A DNA stretch of 64,000 nucleotides from Halomonas cupida. GTDB lineage: Bacteria > Pseudomonadota > Gammaproteobacteria > Pseudomonadales > Halomonadaceae. Each line of letters begins with the position of its first letter. The first letter of the stretch is position 1. The notes under the pieces are model-generated. The model ran no database searches. It was not told where the DNA came from and was given only the letters and a program-made list of their open reading frames with translations. The stretch is from NCBI RefSeq assembly GCF_900142755.1, contig NZ_FRCA01000005.1:186001-250000 (forward strand), given 5' to 3'. Both the position numbers and the translations under genes were made by a program. Of the stretch, positions 1-8,414 are shown in pieces.

Positions 1-486
1 GGAAAGATCCTCGGGGGTATTGATCGGGCCTTCGTTGTTGGTCACGTGACGAAAACCCAGCTCCCACCAGGAGAGAACCTTCATGTTGTACTGCTCCGCC
101 AACTCCTCCAGCGCCCCGCCCAACTCGCCATCATAGGCTGCGTAGGCGTTCTCGCGGGCCGCCCAGGAATAAGGCAGCTCGACGATGCCGAAGCTCGGGT
201 TGAGAGAATCGAAGGAACTGCAACCAATCAGGCCCGCCGGGACACTGCCGATCTGCATCCCCTCGACCATGGTCTTTTCATTACCCAACTGACCACTGGG
301 AAACAGCTGGAAGTTGACGCGGCCTTCCGTGCCGTCGCGCACCTCCTCGGCAAAGCCTTCGGCGGCGATATGCCAGCTATGCGTCGGCGCCAGTACATGA
401 CCGAGCTTGATATCCAGTGCCTGCACCGAACTCGATGCCGTGCCCAGTACGCCAAGCATGGCCAGTGAGAGAATCCTGATATTCAT
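1..486 (-). CDS. TRAP transporter solute-binding protein, DctP family (3' end outside window)
   Basis: Periplasmic receptor of a tripartite ATP-independent (TRAP) transporter that captures an organic acid or similar solute for QM permease subunits, which must lie to the left of the window. Reading from the ATG at 486 the first 162 codons are open to the window edge. They start with a signal peptide (MNIRILSLAMLGVLG, cleaved near SSVQA), then show the DctP pattern IKLGHVLAPTHSWH, a 'FPSGQLGNEKTMVEGMQIG' stretch, and later 'LPYSWAARENAY'. These are family hallmarks. The ligand cannot be told from the N-terminal half. The upstream ~300 bp carry no gene. Confidence 0.88.
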   Translation of the reverse strand, partial: MNIRILSLAMLGVLGTASSSVQALDIKLGHVLAPTHSWHIAAEGFAEEVRDGTEGRVNFQLFPSGQLGNEKTMVEGMQIGSVPAGLIGCSSFDSLNPSFGIVELPYSWAARENAYAAYDGELGGALEELAEQYNMKVLSWWELGFRHVTNNEGPINTPEDLS

Positions 487-504
487 GTCGATACCTGTTG
501 TCAT

Positions 505-561
505 AGTTGTTGTGGGTGCTGAGAGTTGTTGTGGGTACTGAGAGTCGTCGTGGATGACGAA
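505..561. repeat. Short tandem repeat upstream of TRAP receptor
   Basis: Two near-identical 19-bp units (AGTTGTTGTGGGTGCTGAG at 505-523, then the same with one change at 524-542) are followed by a more degenerate third unit to about 561. They lie in the untranslated region upstream of the TRAP receptor start at 486. The surrounding 487-782 interval has no convincing gene. A role in expression is possible but unproven. Confidence 0.7.
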
Positions 562-782
562 TTGCTGCGAGTAATGAGATCTGCTTCTGGATCCTGAGCG
601 GTGTTGAGGATCGTGGAGGAAGCACTGCTTGAGCCTCAGCCAGTCGTTGGCATAAGACAATTTTCCATTTTTAATTCATGGAATTTATCTGGCTTATACA
701 AGAGAACAGGTACAAGACTGCAGACAGTCATGCCGGAAACGGCAAGACGGTAGGGTGGGAACCAGAAATGGGAGGGACGGCC

Positions 783-1226
783 TTACGGCGACTCGTCAGG
801 AATATCGTCGATAAAGCGAGACCGCTGCTCTGGCGTCGGCACCATGCAGCGATTACGACGGCCAAACAGGCGATAGCGATGGCGCGCAAGCCAGCGATAC
901 CCGGCATCTCGCCATGATCGAGGCATGACGCGAATGACGCCCAGCCATCGCCAGGGCCGAGGCAAGCGACGCAGAATCGCGATCACCGCCTCACTCGCCT
1001 CCAGTGGGCGCCCGTGATCGAAGAACAGGAAGGTCGAGGGATCATCAGGGTCGATCCCGAAACGCGCAGCAAGATGCCGACCATAGGGAGACTGGATCGA
1101 GGTGAAGCGGATCACACCGTGACGATCGATCCGCAGCAGAAACTGCACCTGTACCGAGCAGAAGTTGCAGAAGCCATCGAATACCATCAGGCCATCGGGG
1201 TGCTGCCCCTGCCCCGAACAAGGCAT
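783..1226 (-). CDS. DCC-family (DUF393) thiol-disulfide oxidoreductase-like protein
   Basis: Small protein of the DCC family, named for the conserved start of its fold: here VFDGFCNFCSVQVQFLL gives the Asp and the paired Cys (C-x-x-C) near the N-terminus. The middle (RFTSIQSPYGRHLAARFGID, then 'STFLFFDHGRPLEASEAVI') also follows the family. Its biochemical role is not settled; a thiol redox role is inferred from C-x-x-C. The ATG at 1226 with GAAGG 8-12 bases upstream gives about 147 residues, typical for the family. A longer frame from GTG 1349 exists, but its extra 41 residues look unlike the family. Confidence 0.82.
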   Translation of the reverse strand: MPCSGQGQHPDGLMVFDGFCNFCSVQVQFLLRIDRHGVIRFTSIQSPYGRHLAARFGIDPDDPSTFLFFDHGRPLEASEAVIAILRRLPRPWRWLGVIRVMPRSWRDAGYRWLARHRYRLFGRRNRCMVPTPEQRSRFIDDIPDESP

Positions 1227-1382
1227 GTCCGAAGCCTTCGCCTCCGGTTCTTCGGGCTTGTCATGCTCAGTGTCGCGATGTCTCACGCTCCCAACCCCAG
1301 GCACCGAATGTGCGATTGATGATGGCTTACACCGCCTGGCCATGGTCACTCAACGGCTTCCCACCGCTCAAGTCAGCACCAG

Positions 1383-2276
1383 TCAAGCCAGCTCCAGTTC
1401 ATCCAACAATGCCGACAACTGCTGTCGGGCATCGCCTTCCAGTGCCTTGAGCGGTAGCGGCAGGCAGGGGGTCTCCACCAGTCCTTTCAGTTCTGCGGCG
1501 GCGGCAACCACTCGCAGACTGCCACCCTGCTGCGTAAACAGATCCCACAATGGCTGAAGTCGTGCAGACAGGCGCGTTGCCTGCCCCACATCACCGGCCT
1601 GTGCCGCACGAGTGATGGCCAATGCCGCTTCGGGGAAGAGGCCACCAATCACCGAGTACCAGGCCTCGCATCCGGCATTCAGTCCCGTAGCAGCCATGGC
1701 ATCGCCACTGACCCCAATGGAGACATGCGACGGAATCAGGGCACGCAGCCGTTCAACACGCGCTCTGGCCGCTTCAGGTTCCGCCGGAACACCAGGAATC
1801 TTGATGGACTTCACCTTTGGAAGTTCCGCGATACGGCCATGTAATTCATCCGTGAATTCGAAGTGCGTCGTGCCAGGGTTGTCATAGACACACAGCGGTA
1901 CCGACAGGTCACGAGTCACTGCTTCATAGAGGCCAAAGACCTCATCAGCAGAGAGCCGCTGATAGGAAACCGGCGCCAGCAACACCCCATTCGCGCCTGC
2001 CTTCTGCGCATCTTCAGCCAGCCCCTGCACTTCCCTCGTGCGCAAGGCACCGATACCGACGATCACCGGAGTATCGCCGGCGTTCTCCACCGCCAGTCCG
2101 GCAATTCGTCCACGCTCTTCCCGGGAAAGGTAGGCGTAATTCCCCGTCGATCCAAGCGCGCCAATGGAATCCACACCTGCAGTGACAAGACGCTTGATCA
2201 AGCGTGCGAATGCCGCCTCATCAAGACCGTTCTCGTTCATGGGGGTCAAGGGAAATGCGCTCAGACCTGACAGCAT
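1383..2276 (-). CDS. Dihydrodipicolinate synthase / N-acetylneuraminate lyase family protein
   Basis: Class I pyruvate-dependent aldolase or dehydratase of the DapA/NanA (beta/alpha)8 barrel family. Residue K159 in VKSIKIPG is the expected Schiff-base lysine and Y131 in CVYDNPGT the catalytic tyrosine. The GSTGNYAYL loop (42-50) replaces the GTTGE of true DapA. This divergence, plus the solitary position, argues for a catabolic keto-acid aldolase or dehydratase rather than lysine synthesis. The start at 2276 is chosen because AGGAGA lies 7 bases upstream. It is divergent from the siderophore receptor. Confidence 0.88.
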   Translation of the reverse strand: MLSGLSAFPLTPMNENGLDEAAFARLIKRLVTAGVDSIGALGSTGNYAYLSREERGRIAGLAVENAGDTPVIVGIGALRTREVQGLAEDAQKAGANGVLLAPVSYQRLSADEVFGLYEAVTRDLSVPLCVYDNPGTTHFEFTDELHGRIAELPKVKSIKIPGVPAEPEAARARVERLRALIPSHVSIGVSGDAMAATGLNAGCEAWYSVIGGLFPEAALAITRAAQAGDVGQATRLSARLQPLWDLFTQQGGSLRVVAAAAELKGLVETPCLPLPLKALEGDARQQLSALLDELELA

Positions 2277-2401
2277 GCCCAACTCTCCTGGTGGCTGAAT
2301 CAAGGGATGAAATGACGGTAAGCCCACCCTTTCAGTCTGCCCTGATTCCATCACGCCAGCCAGACGTCTCGACCAGGTCAGGCTCTACTTCAACAGTTGC
2401 T

Positions 2402-2420
2402 AATGCGAGTATATATCATT
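2402..2420. promoter_or_regulatory. Fur-box-like operator upstream of TonB receptor
   Basis: The 19-bp AATGCGAGTATATATCATT has arms AATGCGA and TATCATT that match as an imperfect palindrome (5 of 7) with a 5-bp centre, the shape of a Fur box. It is followed by ATTAGC ATTAAA ATTAAT hexamer-like repeats. It sits about 90 bp upstream of the siderophore receptor start, in an AT-rich patch. Iron-responsive repression by Fur is inferred. Confidence 0.5.
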
Positions 2421-2511
2421 AGCATTAAAATTAATCTTTCCAGCAGCACAGTCCTGCCTGACAACCATGCCAACACCGGGTGCGCCTGCCGCGCCATCGA
2501 GGGAGAGAACA

Positions 2512-4659
2512 TTGTCGAAACAAGCCGCCTCATTGAGCGCCCTGGCATCAGTGGCCCTGCTCGGTACAGGCCCTGTCATGGCGCAGACGGACAACCCGAG
2601 CGACACCGCGCCCGTCGAAGGTGCTCAGCTCGATACCATGACCGTCACGGCAATCAATCTCTACGATAACGTCGGTTATACACGCCGCATTACCAGTGCC
2701 GGAACAGGGTTTGAGCTCAGCCCTCGCGACGTTCCTCAGTCGATCAGTACCATCACCGAGCAACGCATCGAAGATCAGAACCTCGAGACCATCAGCGATG
2801 TACTATCCAACACCACCGGTGTTTCCGCTCGTCACATCGACAGCAATCGGGTCGGCTTTTTCTCCCGCGGGTTTCGCATCAACAGCTATCAATACGATGG
2901 CATTCCCACCCTGAATACCGATGACCGCTGGTATTTCGGAGAAGGATCACTGAATACCGCCATCTACGACCGTGTCGAGGTGGTACGCGGGGCCAATGGG
3001 CTGCTGACCGGCTCGGGCAATCCCGGCGCCTCCGTCAATTTCATTCGCAAGCACGCTGATAGCCGAGAGCTCACAGGTTCGGTCTCCGGCACTGTGGGGC
3101 GCTGGGACAAGCGCCGCGGGGTTGCCGATGTCACAACCCCACTGACCGAGTCCGGTAATGTTCGAGCACGCTTCATCGGTGGTTATGACGAAGGCGACAG
3201 CCATCTCGATCGCTACAGCGAGCGCAAATCGTTCGGCTACATGGTGATCGATGCGGATATCTCCGACGCGACCACCCTTTCCGTAGGCTATGACTACCAG
3301 GATACTCACGCCTCGTCGCCGACCTGGGGTGGCCTTCCACTGTGGTACAGCGATGGCAGTGAAACGGACTATTCGCGCTCGTTCAGCATCGCGCCGGACT
3401 GGGCCTACTATGATTTCGAATCCGAGAAGGTCTTCGCCGACCTCAACCATCGCTTTGCCAACGGCTGGGAGCTACGCGGCACAGCCACCCATGCGCAAAC
3501 CGACCTTGATGCCAGGTTGATGTATCCCGATGGTTTTCCCGACCGCAGCACCGGTCAGGGAGTGACCAATTACACCGGTTGGAACCGCGGTGAACGGCAA
3601 CTGGACTCCGTCGATGTCTACTCTCGCGGGCCTTTCGAGTTGATGGGGCGTGAGCACGAATTGATCGCCGGCATCAGCTACAGCAAACAGACCAATGACT
3701 ACGACAACTCCTTCGCGCCAGCCTTCGCTGCGGGTGATTTCAACCACTGGGATGGCAGCACGGCCAACCCCGAATGGAGCGAGTGGACCCCGTTGGAGAG
3801 TACCAGCGTACGACAGCGAGCTGCCTACGCCGCCGCTCGACTTGCACTGGCCGACCCACTGACATTGATCATCGGCGCACGCTATACCGACTGGAGTGGC
3901 GACAGCTGGAGCAGTACCGGCGGCTCGGCCTCCCAGAACCAGAGCGAGATCACTCCCTACGCTGGCCTGATCTACGATATCAATGATCAGTGGGCCGCCT
4001 TTGTCAGCTATACCGAGATATTCCAGCCCCAGGACAACCGGGATGCCGATGGCAAGTTCCTCGAACCGGTGGTCGGCAGGAACTACGAGACCGGACTCAA
4101 GGCGGATTGGTTCAATGGCCTGTTGACGGCCTCCATGTCCGTGTTCCGCATCGAACAGGACAACGTCGCCCAGGCCGACCCGCTGACACCCGGCTCGACA
4201 GAAACCACCTACCACGCAGCACAGGGCGTGGTCAGTGAAGGGATCGATTTCGAACTCAACGGCGCAGTCACCGACAACCTCGACCTGACACTGGGTGCCT
4301 CCCACTATACGGCCACGGATAGTGACGGCCCGTACAAGACGGATCAGCCTCGCACCAAGGTGGACCTGTTCGGCAGCTACCATGTGCCCCAGTGGCAGCC
4401 CCTGACGGTCGGGGGTGGCATCCGTTGGCAGAGCCACACCTACCTCAACGACATCAGCGGCCCCCAGGGACCCAGGACCCTCAATCAGAGCAGCTATACC
4501 CTGGCCAGCCTGTTTGGCCGCTACCAGTTCACGCCGCAACTGGCGCTGCAGATGAACATCGATAACCTGTTCGATGAGGAGTACTACAGCTACTTCGACG
4601 GTTACGGTGTCTATGGCGAACCCCGTAACGTCACGGCGACCCTGAGGTATGACTTCTGA
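2512..4659 (+). CDS. TonB-dependent siderophore receptor
   Basis: Outer-membrane gated channel for a ferric siderophore, driven by TonB-ExbBD. After the signal peptide the plug domain has 'GFELSPRDVPQSISTITEQR' and GSGNPGASVNFIRK. The C-terminal barrel ends in NIDNLFDEEYY...NVTATLRYDF with the expected terminal aromatic. This resembles FpvA/FhuE-type receptors. The length (~715 aa) lacks the extra ~80-residue signalling domain of transducer types. A TTG at 2512 is preferred because GGGAGAG lies just upstream and a normal signal peptide (SKQAASLSALASVALLG...MAQ) follows. An ATG at 2467 would add 15 residues before it. No siderophore biosynthesis genes are nearby. Confidence 0.93.
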   Translation: MSKQAASLSALASVALLGTGPVMAQTDNPSDTAPVEGAQLDTMTVTAINLYDNVGYTRRITSAGTGFELSPRDVPQSISTITEQRIEDQNLETISDVLSNTTGVSARHIDSNRVGFFSRGFRINSYQYDGIPTLNTDDRWYFGEGSLNTAIYDRVEVVRGANGLLTGSGNPGASVNFIRKHADSRELTGSVSGTVGRWDKRRGVADVTTPLTESGNVRARFIGGYDEGDSHLDRYSERKSFGYMVIDADISDATTLSVGYDYQDTHASSPTWGGLPLWYSDGSETDYSRSFSIAPDWAYYDFESEKVFADLNHRFANGWELRGTATHAQTDLDARLMYPDGFPDRSTGQGVTNYTGWNRGERQLDSVDVYSRGPFELMGREHELIAGISYSKQTNDYDNSFAPAFAAGDFNHWDGSTANPEWSEWTPLESTSVRQRAAYAAARLALADPLTLIIGARYTDWSGDSWSSTGGSASQNQSEITPYAGLIYDINDQWAAFVSYTEIFQPQDNRDADGKFLEPVVGRNYETGLKADWFNGLLTASMSVFRIEQDNVAQADPLTPGSTETTYHAAQGVVSEGIDFELNGAVTDNLDLTLGASHYTATDSDGPYKTDQPRTKVDLFGSYHVPQWQPLTVGGGIRWQSHTYLNDISGPQGPRTLNQSSYTLASLFGRYQFTPQLALQMNIDNLFDEEYYSYFDGYGVYGEPRNVTATLRYDF

Positions 4660-4688
4660 GGTCCCGTCATGCGCGTCACGGGGTTGTC

Positions 4689-5465
4689 TCAGCACTGGCC
4701 ATACTCATCGTGACGTCGCCACCAGATACCATCTGATTCATTACGTCCTCTGGGAGCTCTATCGAGCCACTGGTAGGCTCCCCAGAGGCTGTCCAGGCCG
4801 CGCGCATAGGCGGAATAGCAGTGGTACACGACGCCGTCCTCGAGCACGAAACTGCTCATGCCCGGCAGATCTCTCTGGAAGGTGGCCGAATCGGTTCCGC
4901 ACATCGCCGCAATACGATCCTCTTCCCCTTCGCCACCGCCTTCCTGCCCCTCTCGCCAGGCCGCCGAGGGTTCGCGCCGGTAGTTGTATTCGACGTCTCC
5001 CTGGCGCTGCTGCTCCTCGGAAAACCAGACACTGAAGTCGGCATTGAAGTCACTTTCCTGCGATGATGCCCAGGGGAAGCTCCAGCCCATACGCTGCTTG
5101 TAGACCCTGAGCGCCTCGAGTGGTCCCCGGGAGATGGCCATCAACGTGACATCATGATTGGCAAGGTGGACCGCAAAGCCGTTGAAACCATCGGCGATCA
5201 TCGAGCAGGAAGGGCAGCCTGCCGTGTAGTCAGGCCCGAACATGAAATGGTAGACGAGCAACTGGGAGCGCCCCTGGAAAAGATCCTTCAATGAGGCACT
5301 GCCTGCCTCGGTCTCGAAGCGATAGTTCTTGTCGATTCGAACCCAGGGCAAGTCCTGCCTCTGCTGTGCCAGTTCATCGCTGCGCCGCGTCAGTGCCTTC
5401 TCCTCCTGAAGCAGCTCAAGCCGTGCCGCCAACCACGCTTCTCGTGTACCTGTCTTGTGACTCAT
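4689..5465 (-). CDS. DUF899 family thioredoxin-like protein
   Basis: About 258 residues matching the DUF899 family, a thioredoxin-fold protein of unknown role. Visible marks are the conserved N-terminus (EAWLAARLELLQEEKALTR), VRIDKNYRFET, and the redox-like motif 'YTAGCPSCSMIADGFNG' with C-x-x-C. A Glu/Gly-rich insertion (GQEGGGEGEEDR) fits an acidic halophile proteome. The start at 5465 has GGGAGAAG upstream. It converges on the TonB receptor and is divergent from a regulator at 5586. Confidence 0.88.
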   Translation of the reverse strand: MSHKTGTREAWLAARLELLQEEKALTRRSDELAQQRQDLPWVRIDKNYRFETEAGSASLKDLFQGRSQLLVYHFMFGPDYTAGCPSCSMIADGFNGFAVHLANHDVTLMAISRGPLEALRVYKQRMGWSFPWASSQESDFNADFSVWFSEEQQRQGDVEYNYRREPSAAWREGQEGGGEGEEDRIAAMCGTDSATFQRDLPGMSSFVLEDGVVYHCYSAYARGLDSLWGAYQWLDRAPRGRNESDGIWWRRHDEYGQC

Positions 5466-5585
5466 CGTCTTCTCCCGCTCTCTACACTCGCTGTGTGACT
5501 CGATATCCCCCGTGAACACGGGGCCATGACATATATTTAGTAGCGATGAATGCTGACCGGGAGTAACAACAGTGGCGGGATTTCG

Positions 5586-6803
5586 ATGGACGCTCTGATC
5601 ATGGCTGCAGCGCAGTCCCTGGAGGCGGGGGATCCCATCAGCGCCCTGAACAGAGTCGCCCTGCGCAACGACGCCCATGCACTCGCGCTGCGGGGCATTG
5701 CCATGGCGCAGCTCGGTGATCTTGCCCGCGCTCGGGAATTGCTCCAGGCCGCGGCACGTACCTTCGCCAATGACGAGGTCGTGGAGCGTGCACGGTGCAT
5801 TGTGGCCGAAGCCGAGATTGCTCTTGTCTCGCGTGACCTGGGCTGGTCGGCCCGGGCGCTTGATGAAGCCCGAGAGGCGCTTGAGGCTTATGGGGATCAG
5901 CGCAATGCGGCCCATGCCCGCTATCTGGAGGCTCGGTTGCTGCTGTTGACCGGTCGGCTCGACGATGCCGAGTCCCTGCTGGCCACGCTCGACCCTGACC
6001 ACCTCCCTCCCGCGTCACGCGCCGCCCGCGAGTTGGTAGTGGCGGGAATCGCCATGCGCCGCCGTCACGCACAGCCGGCACGTCGTGCCTTCGCCCGAGC
6101 CGAGGCCGTCGCCCATCAGATCAGGATCCCGGCGCTGACCATGGAAGTCGCCAGCGCTGCCCATACGCTGGATGCCCCCGTGGCGCACCTGATCACCGAA
6201 GGCGGTGAATGCCCTCTTCTGCTCGAGGAACTGGAAGCTCTGGAAACCTCCAGCACACTCGTCGTGGATGCCTGTCGCCATGTGGTGCGGGATGTTCACC
6301 ACGAGATATCGCTGGCCACTCGCCCCGTGTTGTTCGCACTGGCTCGGTCATTGAGTGAGGCCTGGCCCGGTGATGTCCGCCGAGACACCCTCATCTCCCG
6401 CGCCTTCAAGACGCAATACGCCGATGACACCCATCGCGCCCGACTGAGAGTCGAGATCGGGCGCCTGCGCGCCGAGCTGCGCGGACTGGCCGAGATCACC
6501 TCGACGCATCAGGGCTTCGTGCTGGTGCCTCAACAGGCCGCTACAGTCGCCACCCTGGTGCCGCCTATCGAAGACCGGCACAACGGCGTCCTGGCACTGC
6601 TGGCCGATGGCGAGGCCTGGTCCAGCTCGGCGCTGGCAATGGCGCTGGGAGTTAGCCAACGCACCGTGCAACGCTCTCTGGACACGCTTCACGCAGCGGA
6701 CAAGGTAACGGCCCATGGCCAGGGACGGGCCCGCCGCTGGGCAATCCTGCCAGTGCCGGGTTTCCCGACAACCTTGTTACTCCCTGTTCCGTACTCGGAT
6801 TGA
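5586..6803 (+). CDS. TPR-like, C-terminal winged-helix DNA-binding protein (putative regulator)
   Basis: About 405 residues. The N-terminal two thirds are Ala/Leu/Arg-rich helical repeats (e.g. ALRGIAMAQLGDLARARELL, 'AHARYLEARLLLLTGRLDDA') resembling TPRs. The last ~60 residues form a helix-turn-helix (SSALAMALGVSQRTVQRSLD) with a wing-like 'GQGRARRWAILP'. I read it as a transcription regulator with a protein- or ligand-sensing helical domain; the family is not firmly identified. The ATG at 5586 follows GGCGGGA. Forty bases downstream is a beta-propeller gene that it may control or be co-transcribed with. Confidence 0.75.
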   Translation: MDALIMAAAQSLEAGDPISALNRVALRNDAHALALRGIAMAQLGDLARARELLQAAARTFANDEVVERARCIVAEAEIALVSRDLGWSARALDEAREALEAYGDQRNAAHARYLEARLLLLTGRLDDAESLLATLDPDHLPPASRAARELVVAGIAMRRRHAQPARRAFARAEAVAHQIRIPALTMEVASAAHTLDAPVAHLITEGGECPLLLEELEALETSSTLVVDACRHVVRDVHHEISLATRPVLFALARSLSEAWPGDVRRDTLISRAFKTQYADDTHRARLRVEIGRLRAELRGLAEITSTHQGFVLVPQQAATVATLVPPIEDRHNGVLALLADGEAWSSSALAMALGVSQRTVQRSLDTLHAADKVTAHGQGRARRWAILPVPGFPTTLLLPVPYSD

Positions 6804-6844
6804 CCAGGCTGTAGGCACCTATCCAGAGAAGTGAGGAAAGCGAC

Positions 6845-7510
6845 ATGAAAAGCGACATGAAAAGCGACAACATGAAAACCGAGGCGGCCAATATCACCCA
6901 CGAATTCGGCCCCTTTTCGGACATCGATTGTGTGCATGGTGTTACCCATGACGGCCGATGCGTCTGGGTGGCCACCGGCGACAGCCTGGTCGCCCTCGAT
7001 CCCGAGAGCGGCAAGCCACTGCGCTCACTCGATGTCACCGCCAACGCGGGAACCGCTTTCGATGGACAATATCTGTTTCAGATCGCCGGAGACCGCATCT
7101 ACAAGGTTGACCCCAGCAACGCTGAGGTAATCGCCACCATCCCAGCCCCCACCGACGGCTGCAACTCGGGAATGGCATGGGCTGAAGGTTCGCTCTGGGT
7201 GGGGCGCTACAAGGACCGCAAGATCCATCAGGTTGACCCCGAGACAGGAGAGATTCTGCGTACCATCGAATCCGACCGCTTCGTCACCGGCGTGACCTGG
7301 TGCAACGGCGAGTTGTGGCACGGCACCTGGGAAGACAACGAGAGTGACCTGCGACGAATCGACCCGCAGACCGGTCAGGTTCAGGAACGTCTCGAGATGC
7401 CGTCAGGCAAGGGCATATCAGGGCTCGAGAGCGATGGCAATGGACAGTTCTTCTGCGGCGGCGGAGACAGCGGCATGCTCAGAGTCGTACGTCGGCCTGA
7501 GCGTGGCTGA
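6845..7510 (+). CDS. Beta-propeller protein (glutamine cyclotransferase / YncE-like repeats)
   Basis: About 221 residues made of propeller-blade repeats: 'VWVATGDSLVALDPESGKPL', QIAGDRIYKVDPSNAEV, LWVGRYKDRKIHQVDPETG and LWHGTWEDNESDLRRIDP. Each has the W/Y...D-P-x-T/S-G pattern of PQQ-like or glutamine-cyclotransferase-like blades. No signal peptide is visible, so it should be cytoplasmic. Function unknown. The start has GAGGAAAG upstream. The first codons are a small repeat (GACATGAAAAGC) giving MKSDMKSDNMK, so in-frame ATGs compete. Probably expressed with the upstream regulator. Confidence 0.8.
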   Translation: MKSDMKSDNMKTEAANITHEFGPFSDIDCVHGVTHDGRCVWVATGDSLVALDPESGKPLRSLDVTANAGTAFDGQYLFQIAGDRIYKVDPSNAEVIATIPAPTDGCNSGMAWAEGSLWVGRYKDRKIHQVDPETGEILRTIESDRFVTGVTWCNGELWHGTWEDNESDLRRIDPQTGQVQERLEMPSGKGISGLESDGNGQFFCGGGDSGMLRVVRRPERG

Positions 7511-7535
7511 GAGTCTGGCGGTACATCAACAGTAA

Positions 7536-7573
7536 GCGACAGGGGCCATGTTCCTGCAATGGGGCCCCTGTCG
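7536..7573. terminator. Inverted repeat between convergent genes (likely bidirectional terminator)
   Basis: CGACAGGGGCC (7537-7547) pairs perfectly with GGCCCCTGTCG (7563-7573) across a 15-base loop, in the 69-bp space between the propeller gene and the convergent LysE gene. A clear T tract is missing, so efficiency is uncertain. Confidence 0.7.
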
Positions 7574-7579
7574 TGCTTC

Positions 7580-8203
7580 TCAACTGGCGGGTCGCTTCAT
7601 CGCCAGCAGACCAATGCTGAAAACCACCATCAATCCTCCACTGGCACGATTGAACCATTGCATGGTTCGACCGCTGCGTAGATATCTGCCGACCTTGCAG
7701 CCCAGCAATGCATAGAGGGCCACCGCCACCAGCTCCATCAGCAGGAAGAGTGCACCCAACAGGGTAAAGCTCAGCGCATAGTCATCCGGTGCCACAAACT
7801 GAGGCAGAAAGGCGGTAAAGATCAGAATCGCCTTGGGATTGCCCGCCGCTACCAGGAACTCCTGACGCATCAGCCGCCAACACGATTGATCGGTGGGAGT
7901 GTCCATCATCGCCACCTGTGGCTTGCTCATCAGCAGCTTGACGCCCAGCCACGCCAGGTAGGCGGCACCGACCCACTTCACTACCAGAAAGAACCACATG
8001 GAGGTTGTCAGCAGTGTTCCCAGCCCGATACCCGCGGCGGCTATCATCGGAATGAACGCAACGATACGACCCAAGGCTGCAGTGATGGCCTTCAACGGCC
8101 CGACACGCGCTGCATTGGTCGTAACCAGCAGGTTGTTCGGTCCAAATGCCATGTTCAGTGCAAAACAGGCGGGCAGAAACACCAACAGAAGCTCCAGGGT
8201 CAT
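7580..8203 (-). CDS. LysE/RhtB family amino-acid exporter
   Basis: Inner-membrane exporter of the LysE superfamily, about 207 residues with six hydrophobic segments. The start matches the family: the first helix leads into 'MAFGPNNLLVTTNAARVGPL', where the GPN motif near residue 22 is diagnostic, and 'AAYLAWLGVKLLMS' and 'NPKAILIFTAFLPQF' follow. These proteins export amino acids or similar small metabolites by proton antiport. The substrate cannot be told. No dedicated LysR regulator is adjacent. Confidence 0.9.
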   Translation of the reverse strand: MTLELLLVFLPACFALNMAFGPNNLLVTTNAARVGPLKAITAALGRIVAFIPMIAAAGIGLGTLLTTSMWFFLVVKWVGAAYLAWLGVKLLMSKPQVAMMDTPTDQSCWRLMRQEFLVAAGNPKAILIFTAFLPQFVAPDDYALSFTLLGALFLLMELVAVALYALLGCKVGRYLRSGRTMQWFNRASGGLMVVFSIGLLAMKRPAS

Positions 8204-8284
8204 CTCGACTCCCTCGGTTGCTCATCCTCGATCAGGGCCAGAGCACCAGCTTGGCACTTGAAGGGATTTCCTGCATCAGAAAAC

Positions 8285-8327
8285 GAAAAAACGGCCACCG
8301 CGATGATTCGCTAAGTGACCGTTTTTA
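8285..8327 (-). terminator. Rho-independent terminator of tRNA-Arg
   Basis: On the minus strand AAAAACGGTCAC pairs with GTGGCCGTTTTTT, followed by CGTTTTC: a stable stem with a U-rich tail starting about 10 bases past the tRNA 3' CCA. Confidence 0.85.
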
Positions 8328-8337
8328 CTGATGTTTA

Positions 8338-8414
8338 TGGCGCGCCCTAAAGGATTCGAACCTTTGACCTTTGCCTCCGGAGGGCAACGCTCTATCCAGC
8401 TGAGCTAAGGGCGC
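8338..8414 (-). tRNA. tRNA-Arg (anticodon CCG)
   Basis: The minus strand folds as a complete cloverleaf: acceptor GCGCCCT with AGGGCGC, D arm TAGCTCAGCTGGATAGAGC, anticodon arm TTGCC-CTCCGGA-GGCAA, and T arm AGGTTCGAATCCTTT region, then G and encoded CCA. The loop CTCCGGA puts CCG at positions 34-36, reading CGG (Arg). The gene has its own terminator downstream. The 5' end plus upstream flank is duplicated 158 bp away. Confidence 0.96.

Noticed and set aside
1227..1349. N-terminal extension of the DCC protein from GTG 1349
   Set aside because: The extra 41 residues do not resemble the family and the ATG at 1226 has a better RBS spacing; kept only as an alternative.
3472..4695. 407-codon open frame on the minus strand inside the TonB receptor
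   Set aside because: Antisense shadow of a high-GC coding region; the plus-strand frame has full siderophore-receptor motifs and this one matches no family.
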